A DNA stretch of 64,000 bases. Source: Quillaja saponaria. Taxonomy: Eukaryota > Streptophyta > Magnoliopsida > Fabales > Quillajaceae. Below are positions 1-11,595 of this stretch, piece after piece; position 1 is the first letter of the stretch; each line of letters opens with the position of its first letter. The notes under the pieces were generated by a model that saw only the letters and a program-made list of their open reading frames with translations, was not told where the DNA came from and searched no databases. The stretch lies in NCBI GenBank assembly GCA_029379385.1, contig CM055607.1, forward strand, positions 20,638,615-20,702,614. Direction: 5' to 3'. A program made the position numbers and the translations under genes.

Positions 1-2311
1 TTCTTTCATGAACCTTCCTTGCCTTTTATTTGCTAAAAGTTGTCCATTTGCTTTGCTTTTTATTGTCGTTGGGGATTGTTTGTATCTCCTTCTAAGTGAA
101 GCCGAGGGAGTGAGTGCAAGGATTGCAAGATAGCTTTGTGTGTGGGCTGTAAGTCCTCTGTTTTTCCCTTGCCATGAGGTCTCTTTGTTGAGACAAGTGA
201 ACTTCTCTTTTGTTCTTATTTATGAGATTGTTTTCTTGGTGTGTGTATAGATAGTGTTTAGGTGGAATTTGAAGATACCATAGAAGCTGTCATCTTGTTC
301 TTGGTTGTTGCTATAGTATTTCCTATTTTGTACAGCAACAAAGCTGCCTTTCTTTCCTCTTTCATTCATCTTATTAGAGGGTCTAGGCTGTCTAGCTCTC
401 TTTCAATCTAATTTTCCTCAAGTCTCCTTCTATGTGTCTTAGATGTTAACAACTATCTGAAAATTTTAATTAATTTCATTTTTGAATTAAACTTTTATTA
501 CTAATATATGACTTTCTAGGAACTACGATTAATAACTAAAACTCAATATCTGTGTAATTTCCATTGAATTTGAGCTCATAGTCAAACTTAGTTGTTCAAG
601 TTTTGTGTAATTAATGAATCTTGGTTATATGGAAGAGTAAGGAGAGTTTGAATTTCAAGAAGAGATATTCAGTGAAATCATAGGCAATGTCAGGGATAAG
701 AGATACCTAAGAACAAATTTTTGCAAGGTCGAGTTAGACGTTGTAAACTTAAATATTGTTGTTGGCCTGTTGCTATTGGAACTGTATATTTCAAGTCTTT
801 GGTAAATAATTACTTGAAATTGAAGTTTATGTTAGGAATGGGAATTTGTTATATTCTCTTGTTGGCTAATAAAATGTTTAAAGGAAGTCTAACTATAAAA
901 TATATTAATTGATCTACTTAAGTTTTAGCTAGTTAAAGGATTTAATAGGAAATATGAAATTAAGTGTGTTCATGATGTAAATGTATAGCTTAAGTTTTTA
1001 ATTCAATTCAAACAATGAGTTCAATTGGAATTCAATAGTTGGAATATGAATAAATAAATAAATAAATAAATAAAATAAAATTGGATGAATGGTGTGGGAT
1101 TCTTGGTGAATGCATATATATATGTACACATTTAAGAAAATTAAATACACTTTAAGATGTTTGATAAAAGTCTAAAAGGAAGTAACCCTTAAAAATTTTG
1201 TTAGGCGCATTTATGTAAATTAAAGAATCATGAGATAACTATGAAGTTTATAGAATAAGTAATATTTGAAAATATGACTTTCAGCTTTGGAATGTATTAT
1301 TGAGCCAACGATGCATGGATTTGAGAAGGAGTGACGAGCGAGATTCATAGCACTGTGAGTGGTTAATTGTTACCCTTTGATGGTCAGATTATTATGTAAT
1401 TGTGTACGTATATTTGAATAAATGTGTAATATAGAAAATAAGCACATGCAGTGTTTTAATGAGTTATTTTAAAAGAATTGAATGCTTAGCCCCAATAGGA
1501 TGGATTGTGTATGGAAGAATTAACTTGTTATGCAAGCACATAAATGCCTGGTAGGGGGAGATAATGTTGTGCGTGGCTGAGTTACTCGTTGGCCCTTTGC
1601 TTGCTTTGTATGTTATAGTTGCTTTGATTAATTTGTTATCCTAGGAATCATGTGAGTTGTGAATTTATGACAATTACAAATGTGTAAGTGTATTTTGAAT
1701 TAAGACATGAACATTGTTATATAATGTTAATTAACTATATATGTTATATACTAGTGTTGAGTGATGCTAGTACTCATTGGGTACAATTTTTCACTCACTA
1801 AGACCGTATGACTCACCCCTCTCTTGTGATTTTTTTAGTAACAAAAATTTAGTGTATGGCGTTGCTGACCTCGTGACCTGCCGACAAAATACGACAAGGT
1901 ATTTTCTAGGATCTCAGACTTGAAGTCGAGGATAAAAATTTACAGTCACACTAGAACTGAGAAGTATAATTTTGTATGATATAATTGTTTAGTTCTTTGT
2001 CTTGTTTAGGATATGGACGGAGCGGAGCTCCTTATTGTCTTTGTGTCATTGTTGATTTAAAAAAATAATAGGTGTACTTATTGGTATTTTAAGGCATGTT
2101 TCATATTGCAAGAGCCTCTACCGAAATTTTCAGTAAATTGTTATGTATTTCAATATTTAAACTTTTACAGTTAACTTCTGTTTTATAAAATTTGTCTTTA
2201 TGTATTAGCTTAGTCAAGAGTCATTATATGTTCAATAGTGATAAAGTCAGGGTTACGGAGGTTTGGTTATCCAATCCTCTAGTCAGTCACCCCTCTATGA
2301 AAGGTGTGACA
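1..2311 (+). mobile_element. 3' part of a Ty3/gypsy-like LTR (element F)
   Basis: Noncoding, AT-rich sequence with no credible protein. The right end reads GGTGTGACA, which matches the usual 3' end of chromovirus-type LTRs in plants (such LTRs often start TGTAACACC or TGTCACACC). Near 1795-1850 there is a stretch of the kind common just before the U5 of such LTRs (a 'CACTCACTAAG' block, then 'ACTCACCCCTCTC' and a T-run). A 4-base AATA repeat lies near 1047-1080. The end at 2311 coincides exactly with the point where homology between the two LTR copies of the next element (2312 onward, 7621 onward) stops, so F probably truncated or inserted into that element. The left end is outside the window. 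Assignment to F as a single LTR is inference. Confidence 0.45.
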
Positions 2312-2494
2312 TTAATACTAAGCTTGTAGTCATATACACTCGATGTTAATTAGTATAGGTTCCTACTTAGTTTCAAGTCTTGCTAAGATAGAGTCCTAAG
2401 TTATACTAAGTCCTCTTACAAGTTTAAGAGGATATGCGCACAACATTCATGTGTTAGGTGTGTGTGAGTGTTTAAGCGCCTAAGGTGTTACATA
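2312..2494 (-). repeat. Element G 3' LTR fragment
   Basis: Matches 7621-7756 closely. Shared blocks include 'TTAATACTAAGCTTG', 'TTAATTAGTATAGGTTC' and the terminal 'CCTAAGGTGTTACA' (plus-strand reading). The copy here has about 45 extra bases near 2396-2425. The plus-strand flank after 2494 (a CTTTCTCACT run) gives a purine-rich tract on the minus strand directly before the LTR, as expected for a polypurine tract. Confidence 0.7.
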
Positions 2495-2499
2495 CTTTC

Positions 2500-3468
2500 T
2501 CACTAAAAAGAATTTTATACTCAAAATTTAACTAACCTCATTAAACAACCATGGATAAGCTGCAGTCACTTATGGTTCTTTCTCCCAAGTAGCATCTTCT
2601 TCTACGTACCCTTTCCAAGCTACCTTAACAAGTGATATTATCTATCCTCTTATGAATTTTTGTTTTCCTAGTCACTATTCTTGTAGGTTTAGCCTCAGTC
2701 TCTAGGTTACTTCCCACTTTCTTTGGTTTATATTCTAATACATGACTCAAATCAGGCTTGTATTTCCTAAGTTGAGAAACATGGAATATATCATGAATTT
2801 TGACCATATTCGGTGGTAATGTCAACTTGTGTACTATATTCCCAATTCTTTCTAAGATTTCAAATGGTTTTATGTATCTAGGTTCTAACTTACTCCCTGT
2901 CTTACTTTTTCCAAAGCCAATATTTGGTATCACTCTTAGGATCACTTGATCTCCAACCATAAATGTCATGCCCTTCTTCTCCTATCAACATAGCTTTTCT
3001 GCCTATTTTTACTACCTTCAACCTATTCCTAATTCTTCTTATAGCCTCAGTTGTCTACTGGACAATATTAGGTTTTAGTAGTTGTTTTTCTCTAATTTCA
3101 GTCTAGTAAAGGGAGGCTTCATAAGGAGCCATTGGAGACTTTGGAAGGGAGTTATTGTCAATAAATTCTGCTAAAGGTAAGTAGTTGTTCAAGTTCCCTT
3201 TGTAGTTTAAGATGCAAGCTCTGAGTATATCCTCAAGGATTTGAATGGTTCTTTGAGACTGCCCATCAGTTTGGGGATGATTAGCAATACTGAACTTTAG
3301 TTTGGTTCCTAAGGCTTGTTGTAAGGCCTGCTAGAACTTGGAAGTGAATCTAGGTTCTCTATCTGAAATACTTTTAGGAATACCATGCTGCCTAACTATT
3401 TCCTTGATGTAAATATGAGCTAGCTTATCCAAGGAGTAGTACATTTCTATTATGAACTATACTTCCCT
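2500..3468 (-). pseudogene. Element G integrase and C-terminal tail (degenerate)
   Basis: Minus-strand reading gives the late integrase core of the Tekay/Del type: a HG-P-SISDR-PRFTSKF block with the second catalytic Asp, then N-HPQTDGQSQRTIQILED with the catalytic Glu position replaced or shifted, then 'PYEASLY'. The open piece at 2625-2969 is the integrase C-terminal region, with 'GDQVILRV', 'LEPRYIKPFEILERIGNI' and 'IFHVSQLRKYKPDLSHVL', the conserved tail of this clade. Several in-frame stops and a frameshift separate the pieces. The zinc-binding start of integrase is absent because of the upstream deletion. Not functional. Confidence 0.75.
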
Positions 3469-3474
3469 TTTGTA

Positions 3475-4093
3475 GGTAGTCCAATCAAGTCTTTAGGAAA
3501 GACTTCAGGGAAATCCTTGACTATTAGAATTTGTTCTATTTCTTTTCCTCCTTCTTTTACCTCATTTAAAAATGCTAAGTATTCCTAACACCCTTGCAAA
3601 ACCATTCTCCTGGCTTGTATTGCAAATACTACCAGATGACATGATTTAAGTTTAGGAGCACATCTTGTAACCTCAGGAAGTACAACATCTTGTTTTTGAA
3701 ATCTAGGGTTGCTTGTTGTTCAGGAAGCCAATCCATGCCTAGTATAATGTCTATATCATATATTGGAAGACAAATCAAGTTAGGATAACTCAATCTTCCT
3801 TTCACTTAAACCTCACAAAATTGACACATATCATTTACAATAGTATTCTTACCCACTGGGGTTTCAACTACCATGTTACAAGATATTCTATTGACTTCTA
3901 ACTCAAGTTTTTGCACATAAGTAGTAGAGAAAAAAGAATGTGATGCCCCTGTATCACGTAAGACTATCACATCTTGACCAGACATTGTGCACTTACCCAA
4001 GATGACATTCCCATCCTCCTCAACTTCATTCTGATTAAGAGCAAAGACTCTACCTGGAGCCACTAGTTTCTTAGGTACTTTATGAGTTCCCAA
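3475..4093 (-). pseudogene. Element G protease and truncated RT linker
   Basis: The open piece 3806-4093 carries the retropepsin active site 'LRDTGASHSF' (Asp-Thr-Gly) and typical flanking strands. Further along the minus strand comes 'DIILGMDWLP', the conserved end of the protease, then 'VKDFPEVFPKDLIGLPT', which normally leads into reverse transcriptase. Here the next sequence is already late pol near 3465, so RT and most of RNase H have been lost. Stops interrupt the region between protease and linker. Confidence 0.75.
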
Positions 4094-5094
4094 GTCAAGA
4101 CAAAATATGGCTATATGTCATTCTTTGCCACAGTTTAAACATTTGGTACTACCCACATGGAATGGTCTATCATCATGTACTCTTCCACACTTCTCACACT
4201 GGCCTTCATTTCTTGTCTATCCTCCTACTTGTTTACCCTTGTTTCCTCACCGTCCTTGCTTCCAATTTCCAGGTCCAACAACCTTCTTGTTGCTTATGTT
4301 CCTTTCTGTCTCCTTAAACCTCTTAGAGCTCTCATACCTTATCTTCCTCTCTACTTCCTTCTCAGCACAAATTCTCAAGCAATTTTACATTTGATCACAA
4401 GTTGAGCAAAGTTTCTGACCTCCAGAGTTGCTACCTTACCTCTCATACTAGGGTTCAATCCTCTTTAGAATTTGTTTGCCTTCCACCTATCATCATGTGT
4501 GGACTGCAAATAAGTTAAGAACTTAGATAGTTCTTCAAACTTGTTTTCATACTATGCAACACTCATCCCTCCTTGCTTGAGTTAATTAAACTCAGCCTCT
4601 AAATCTTGTTTAATGCTCTTAGGGAAATATTTCTCAATGAAAGCCTCCTTAAAGTTTTCCCAGTTTAAGTCCACCCTTCTGGCTATCATGAGTCTCCCTG
4701 CACTCCTCCACCAATACTCTGCCTTATCCTTAAACATATAAGTAGCCTAAATAACCTTGTCTTCATCCTCACATCCCAGAACCTTAATAATATTTTCCAA
4801 CTAATTCAGTCACCTTTCTACTATAATATAATCACAACTACCAATGAAACTAGGTGGATTAGATCTCCTAAAATAGTCCATTAATGCTCCTACTTTCCTT
4901 GGCCTAAGTTTAGGTCTCCTTGGTCCTACCACACCTGCTGCAACATTTGATTGGGTTGTAGCAATGGTTGCCACTGTAGCCTCAGTAGCAGTAGCTTGGG
5001 CCTCTACTTGATCTCTCATCACTCCAGACATACCCTCAAATGCAGTAAGTAAGCCTTCTAAGATATCATTTTAGGTTCTTTTTTCAGGAGCCAT
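4094..5094 (-). pseudogene. Element G gag with zinc knuckle (degenerate)
   Basis: The start is a minus-strand ATG near 5093 ('MAPEKRT'). The open piece 4810-5031 has an Ala/Thr-rich stretch followed by 'DYFRRSNPPSFIGSCD', the beginning of the retrotransposon gag domain. Interrupted but recognisable gag follows ('LNWENFKEAFIEKYFP'-like, with frameshifts). Near 4110-4135 lies a CCHC knuckle 'CLNCGKE-HIAIFC' in which the codon after Glu is TGA, where Trp (TGG) is usual. Capsid and nucleic-acid packaging would be its role in a live element. Here it is broken several times. Confidence 0.7.
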
Positions 5095-7756
5095 CCGAGA
5101 ATGCACACACAACACACTTTTTATTTCATGTTCAACACAGGCTATTGCCTATTCTTACTTAAATACTATTCCCTTTAACATGTAAATCTTGTAATATCAA
5201 GCATAATCAGCATATGCAATGCAAATATATAAACTTCAAGCATTGCATTCACATGAAATATTGGCATGTCTCCCTATGGACTCTTTTCTACCCAGCAACC
5301 TCCCAGCCATTGAACTACAATGCCATAAAGTTTAGCATTTAACTTACGAGTTTACTAAATTTTATAGATTGAAATTTTTATATTCAGCTTAAGTGATCAA
5401 TGTAAAACTTTTTTATTCCATCATCATATTTTTGTGTTGTCTTTCCTTACATCTTATATTTTATTTCTTACTTTATTTGATTTACACCACCAGTAAACCA
5501 TTTAATTTACTTGGAGGTTTCTAAATAAATATATACCCAGGGGTTAACTTCTAATCCATATTCCAGTAGCTTAGTTATTGAAACATCAAGGTACACAATT
5601 TTTACTTCTTTACTTAGTTAGTTTACCAATTCCAATGAACTTAGTCTTAATTCAATTTCAATACTTTAATTAAGCGAACTCCTTTGCAACCTCAAAAGAA
5701 GGTCATATAATGGCATTACTAAGTTAGGGCTAATTAGTTGTATGAACAAAAAGGTCACAGCCTTATATCACATTTAATCAAATACATGGTGAACAAAATG
5801 TACAAGTTTTGTCTAACAGGAGCCTTTACATGCTACTATAAGGCTTTCCTCCAAAAATTACTTTGGTATAGCAGTTAACTCATAAGCATCTGAGTACCTA
5901 ATTACAAGTAAACAACTAGGAACACTACCACTAATACACAAGTGAAAGATTTTACATTAAGTGTTCCTACATGTTTACTAAATCAAAAGAGTACTATTTC
6001 AACTTCAGTCATTCCTCCACAGGATCCCAGAACTCTTCATCATCATATTCACCTCCCCAGACATGCCAATACTTATTCACACACATGCAATCCTAATAAT
6101 ACAACACATAGTAGCAGTGATAAGCCAAAATATACATGTTGCTCACTTCCAATTTTGTCTAGAGTAGAAGTCAAACCGCAGCATCATTTTATAAAGTTGT
6201 GAGACAGAAATGTTAATATATAATACACACAAAACTCATGGAAAAAGGCTTTGATGCTGAGTTTGATTAAAAAAGGAAATATGCAAAACAATTTTTCATG
6301 CTTACACAATTGAAATTTAGTTCTATGTCAACGTGAAAATAGAGATAAGCAACACCCTCTTGGGTTAATTTCCACCACAGTACTTTCAGTACAATTCTCC
6401 TTTAGTCCCTGGATCTAGTTCCTAGGATATTTAGGCCATTTACAAGACTTGGCACTTATTGCCAACACATTACATAGATACTAAATAAATTAGTAGAAAA
6501 CGATGCTCAATTGAACAATTTTGACAACAGAATTTGAACAGAGTATAATCCTCATTAGGTATGCTTTTTAGGAAGAATTTTATAGAAGAAAATAGATAAA
6601 TTTTTTCACTCTTTATAAAAAAAATAGAAACGGGTGCATGCATTACATACCTTGGTCTAACCAGCAATTATTTCCTATTCTTTGCTAAACAGATTTTTCC
6701 TAACTTCTTTGCTTAAATCCTCTTTGAACTCTCTAATTTATAGTCTCCTCCTAAGCTTCCAGATATCATATTCAACTCCCAAAAATCCTCTTACTCAATT
6801 CAACTCAAGGCTTACTTCTACTCCAAGCAAAGTGCTTTCCAAGTGCTGGTGAACAAAACAGTGATTCTGGTTGTTCAATTAGAGGTCAATTAGGCCTCCA
6901 TGCAATAAGGTTTTGTTTCTCTCAGTCTATGCTCTCTCTCTCTCTCTTTGTTAAACTTCCAAAAATGGTGAAAATGAGAAGGAAGAAGAAGTTTCAAGGC
7001 ATATAAATGGAGAATGCCTTGCCCTAAAAATTCCAATTATGCCCTTTTCTTATTATTAAAATTTCCTAGCTAACTATAGGTATTTTAGCACGATAATGAT
7101 AGCTTATTTCTTGTGTCCAAACATTTAGATCCTACCAGCATAGACTTCTTCTCGGATAGGCTTAGGAACCCACAATGTTAAACTAAACCCTGCACTAACT
7201 TGTGTATTATATTGTAGAAAATCCTAATGCCGGATAAGTTGAATTTATCCCTTTAATCCTTTTTATTTCTATTAACATTAGATCATAGTTTATCTTTGTA
7301 TTAACTATGTTTTCACTTGTATTTTTATTAAATTCCAAATCAAATCAGAATATTACTAGTACTTATTAGATCTTAACTCATCTTCCTACTAAGTTCATTC
7401 AACAAGTTATGGTTCACAAATTTCTATTAAGTTTACACATATGTATTGGTTTTTATTAATTTGTTCATGCTTAATCAAGTGGATTCATTTTTAGTGAAGC
7501 ATATAAACATGTAGACTCTAAATAACACAATTAAACTAATCTAACTAATTTGAAACATGACTTCATACTAACAGCAGAATATAATTGCATGTTCATTTTG
7601 TTTTACCTTTGTCATTCAAGTTAATACTAAGCTTGCAGTCATATGCACCATGTGTTAATTAGTATAGGTTCTTACTCAGTTTCAAGTCTTGCTTAGAGGT
7701 TATGCACACAACATTCATGTTAGGTGTGTGTGAGTCTTTAAGTGCCTAAGGTGTTA
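5095..7756 (-). repeat. Element G 5' LTR and leader
   Basis: The LTR starts on the minus strand at 7756 with TGTAACACCTTAGG. The inner border toward gag is not clear; no TGGTATCAGAGC-like site was found near 5100-5300. A minus-strand TATA-like 'TTTATATGCC' lies near 7005-7013, followed on that strand by a pyrimidine-rich leader. A CT microsatellite is at about 6928-6947. No coding potential is convincing; the open frames of 60-86 codons here have no family features. Positions from 6993 onward are repeated after the N gap. Confidence 0.5.
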
Positions 7757-8397
7757 CAGTTATGAGTTTGATACCCTAGTTTGTAGGGGTTTGGCACTAA
7801 CTCATTGTAACCTACGGTTTCAACTATTTGTATTGGAATTGACGGACTTGACACCCTTGTTAGCAGGGGTTTGGCACTAACTCGTTGTAATTTATAAGTA
7901 TAGCAGTTTGATAGTTCTGACAATGTACAATGCCTATGGATGCTTTTCGTAAAATGGTTATGACACATGGTTTATTTGTATTGTTTTAAGTTTTCTGCTT
8001 TAACTCTTTTACTAAATGGTTGTTGACAACAATTTATTGTTTACGTTTTTGAATGTGTTATTGTATCTTATGTAAACTGATTAATGATGAAACAGTTGTG
8101 CTATGGCTCATTTCTTCACCTACTATATTACAATATCTACTCACGAAATATTTGTGACTTACTCTCGTTAGCTTAAGGTTTTTTATTTTTTATTTTTTTT
8201 TATTTTTAAAATAGCTAAGATCTTGGATTTTGGAGACTTATGTCAAGGAGGTGTTTATCTCCTTTTGATATGCCCATCCTTTATTTTGACTTGGGTCTAA
8301 CTTGTATTCAAACCTATTATAGTTATATTTATATTCCATTATAACCTTATTTTGGGATTTGTTTTTGTTTAGATATGTGTTTTCGTTCATGGATAAT
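7757..8397 (+). repeat. LTR of element D, left part
   Basis: Noncoding LTR-like sequence interrupted at 8397/8398 by element B; it resumes at 33456. The 5-base flanks of B (ATAAT at 8393-8397, ATGAT at 33456-33460) fit a target duplication with one change. It contains a two-unit tandem repeat of 80-base period (7764-7810 and 7845-7890) sharing 'AGGGGTTTGGCACTAACTC'. 'TGACTTACTCTCGTTAG' near 8156 followed by a T-rich tract resembles the U5 side of chromovirus LTRs. Its left end abuts element G, so the true start of D may be lost. Confidence 0.55.
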
Positions 8398-9939
8398 CGA
8401 TAACTCTATAAAATAGAGTTATTTCACTATGCTTTTAATTCATATTTTATGTTAAATCCTAGGGTTTTGAGTTAGAATGTTAGTCAAATTTAGTGTTTTA
8501 GTTGTTTTAGGTATTTTAGGAGTTTTGTAAAGTTTTTACCATAATTATGAGAAGTTTTACGATTTTTAGTATTTAACTTATTTTAGGTGTCTCTGCAGTG
8601 TCATAGTTGAACTGAAATAAGGAAAGGAATTCAATAGAGTGCTGTAGCTCTCAAGAAGATCAAGCTACGGCGCTATAAAAGAAATAAATTGGCAAAATTC
8701 AGGCCGAGAAACCTGAGTCGTGGAGTGACAAAGCTGAGGCCGTGACATTGTAAAAAAGAGGGAAAATGCAATTTAGATAAAGAGCTTGGAGCTGCTGGCA
8801 CGTACTGACTTAAGCCGTTGTGCTGTCAAGTCAACATGCCTCGTAAAAACACAAAGATAGATGAGTCGCTAGTGCTAATGATATGAAGCAGTGGTGCAAA
8901 TTTGAAAAAAGTTTTCGTAAACTATTCAAGAAGTTGGCACTGCCGCACCCATTGATGTGAGGCCGTAGCAAGATAAGTTGAAGTTCGAGTAGGACTATGC
9001 AAAACCTTAAGCGCCGCAGCGCAATAGAGAATCATATCGCTGCGCCCTTATGTGTTTTTTAAGACTTATAGTTCAATTAAACCAGGAGAAAAAGGTCTAT
9101 AAATAAAAGTGAAGGTTGAAACTCTTTTAGAGATATACCATAGCTCGTGATAGAGAGTGCTAAGGAGTTAAAGGAGACCTGAAGCCATGACAACTTCTAG
9201 TTTCTACTCGCTTTTTGTTATTTTCTAATTATTTGTAATGGCTATTTCTTTATTGTTTATGTTTTCAGTAGTTAGTATGGAGTAGTCGTATTCTAGGGTT
9301 ACAATTGAAGTCATATGTTACTGATGTGGCTTTAATTTTAATTGAATGCATGTTTTAGTTTTAATAATTATGTTACCTTGTTTTTAATGCTTCTAATTGA
9401 TTGATCACCAATTAAACTGATTAGGAATTCTGAAATTGACTTGGAAGAGTCAGTTTTGGGATTAGCTTTAGGAAATATAACTTATGTTTATATTGTTCAT
9501 ATGATTTAGATGATCCAATTTTTTAAGAGATAGGAATATACTCTTTCACCATAAGTAACTATGAGATTAGCTCTTCATGAGTTTGTCTTAGAATAATCTC
9601 ATATGAATATAAGGAATTAGACTAAGGAGAATATATAATTGCTAGACATAGGAATATGCTAATAATTGATTAAAATATATGTGTTAATATTAAGCTATTG
9701 CATAAATTGAATTGAATTAAAGTTAATTAGGTGTAGTGTGAAGGATTTCATGAACCTAGGTTTAACTTTAATACCTTTTATTAAATTGCTTAAAATCTCT
9801 GAATTACTTTGGCTTGATTAAAGTTAGGCTGAATAATGGTGGTATTTAATATTAGAAAGTAAGTTATCCACCATGGGAACGATTTAGTCTATATTACCTG
9901 AGGACGATACGTGTGCTTGCATAGATAACATCCATGTTA
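8398..9939 (+). repeat. Element B 5' LTR
   Basis: 1542 bases, matched along its length by 32137-33455. The start is CGATAAC here versus TGATAAC in the 3' copy, and the end is ...ATGTTA versus ...ATGTCA, so both canonical ends have mutated. A TATA box (TATAAATA, 9098-9105) is placed as expected for the U3/R border. U3 contains many variants of a GC-rich motif of the type GCCGCAGCGC, described among the findings. Confidence 0.85.
9098..9105 (+). promoter_or_regulatory. TATA box of element B 5' LTR
   Basis: TATAAATA in an otherwise GC-richer local context, downstream of the GC-motif-rich U3 and upstream of an AAAGTGAAGG leader-like segment. The 3' LTR of B has lost this segment by deletion. Confidence 0.5.
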
Positions 9940-9945
9940 AGTTTT

Positions 9946-9963
9946 TGGCACTGTTGTCAGGGA
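9946..9963 (+). other. Primer binding site, tRNA-Asp type (element B)
   Basis: TGGCACTGTTGTCAGGGA begins six bases after the LTR. It matches 14 of 18 bases of the site complementary to the 3' end of plant tRNA-Asp(GUC) (TGGCGCCGTTGCCGGGGA), and the four differences are all transitions. This primer is used by Athila/Tat elements. Confidence 0.7.
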
Positions 9964-10129
9964 ATAAATTTATTTTATTTTTTTAGTATCATTATATGCT
10001 TACTTGATTCTAGTTCAAGTTCTCATTTTTGATCTTAGGTACTATTGACATTGCATGTAACACACTAGAGACTTGGTACTATTACTATACGATCCCAAGA
10101 TCAAACAAAAGCTCAGAAAATTAAGAAAG

Positions 10130-11595
10130 AACTAAGTTCCAAGACACTCTAGCGCAATAACTGATGATCAAGAAGCTCATGAAACCAAGGTTTTAAGGGA
10201 TTATGTTGTCCTTCTTTTGTAAGGCCCCTACTTTAGCATACAAAGACTAACCATTGCTGCTAATAACTTTGAGATCAAATCAGGCACAATCTAGATGATC
10301 TAACAATCTACACAGTTTAGGGGATTACTTAGTGATGAGTCCAATGCTCATCTAGTCACATTCCTAGAATTGTGTGACACATTCAAGTATAATAGCGTCT
10401 CTAATTATGCGGTCCTCCTCAGGCTTTTCCTTTCTCACTTCTAGATAAGGCAAAAAGTTGGCTGTATTCATCAATTCAACATTCCATCACCACTTTGTCA
10501 GACATGGCATAAAAGTTTGTAGCCAAATTCTTTCCTCCCACCAAAACTACTAAGCTAAGGAATGAAATTACATCATTCCTTCAACAAGATCAAGAATCTC
10601 TCTATAAGGCATGGGAGAGATATAAAGACTTAATGAGAAAGTTCCTACATCATGGCATTCTTAAGTGGTTGCAAGTGCATACTTTTTTTAACGGTTTGGG
10701 AAACCAAACTAGAACAACAATTGATGCTGCTACTGAAGGTGCTTTGATGGGTAAGTCTATAAATGATGCCAATGATCTTTTGGAGGAGATGATCTCAAAT
10801 TCTTATCAATGGCCATCTGAAAGACTAACATCTTGTAGAGTTGTTAGGATTCATGAACTTGATGCCATTATTGCCTTAACGGCACAAGTGGCTAGGTTGA
10901 AAAAGAGGTTTGATAATTTTGGGGTGCAACAACATTCTAAAGTCACTGTTATGGTGTGTAAAGCTTGTGGCGAAGGTCATACTATGGATCAAAACCCAAA
11001 TACTGAACTGGTTCAAAATGTCCAGAATATTAACTGCGAAAGCAACCCTTATTCCAACACATATAATCCAGGGTGGAGAAACTACCCAAACTTTGGTTGG
11101 AATAATCAAGGTGCATAAGCTGCAAGGCTTAATCCACCTTCTAGATTTCAAGCTCCACAAAGGCAAGCAGCCCCTTAAAAGAAACTCTCCTTGGAAGACA
11201 TGTTTCTAAAATACATGTCTACTACTGATTTAGTTATTCAAAGCCATGCTGCCTCCATGAGAATATTGGAGACACAAATTGGGCAGCTAGCCAATTCTTT
11301 GACTATAGGCCTCATGGTGCCCTTCCTAGTGACATCGAGTTAAACCCAAGGAAGAGGGTAAGGAACATTGCAAGGCAATCACTCTTAGGAATGAGAATGA
11401 GTTAGTGGAGCAAAAGAAGAAAATAGAAGATCATGAAGCTCCTAAATCTCCTACTAAAGAAGAAATGACTACTGAAATTATAGAAAAGAAGAAGGAAAAG
11501 AAGGTAATTGCTACATCTCAATTATCAAATCCTCCTCTTCCATTTCCACAAAGGTTCCATAAACAGAACCTTGTTTCCAGAAAATTCTGGATGTG
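10130..11595 (+). pseudogene. Element B gag (degenerate)
   Basis: Broken plus-strand gag. Before the first long frame, several frames together give an Athila-type capsid: 'NNFEIKSGTI', 'FLELCDTFKYNSVS', 'EITSFLQQDQESLY'. The frame 10633-11118 (161 codons) covers 'FFNGLGNQTRTTIDAATEGA' through 'YQWPSERLTSCRV', then a decayed zinc knuckle 'CKACGEGHTMDQN' whose last Cys is Asn, then 'YSNTYNPGWRNYPNF', a hallmark of this group. The tail 'PPLPFPQRF' is the usual gag/protease linker. Element A interrupts it at 11596; the frame picks up in register at 23834 if one copy of the target duplication is counted. Confidence 0.8.

Larger units (their letters stand above)
2312..7756 (-). mobile_element. Defective Tekay/Del-like Ty3/gypsy retrotransposon (element G)
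   Basis: Minus-strand chromovirus-type element. Read on the minus strand it runs LTR/leader (7756 down to about 5095), gag with a zinc knuckle (5094-4094), protease (4093-3475), integrase (about 3465-2500), then the start of the 3' LTR (2494-2312). The two LTR starts can be compared directly: minus-strand TGTAACACCTTAGG at 7756 and at 2494, followed by matching sequence for over 100 bases. RT and most of RNase H are absent: the protease-RT linker passes directly into RNase H-INT sequence near 3470. The 3' LTR is cut at 2312 by F. All coding parts have stops and frameshifts, so the element is dead. I could not find a primer binding site at the gag side of the LTR. Confidence 0.75.

Noticed and set aside
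7738..7968. Minus-strand frame of 76 codons, repeated identically at 47775-48005
   Set aside because: Identity between copies reflects the duplicated block, not selection; it overlaps the border of elements G and D and has no family features.
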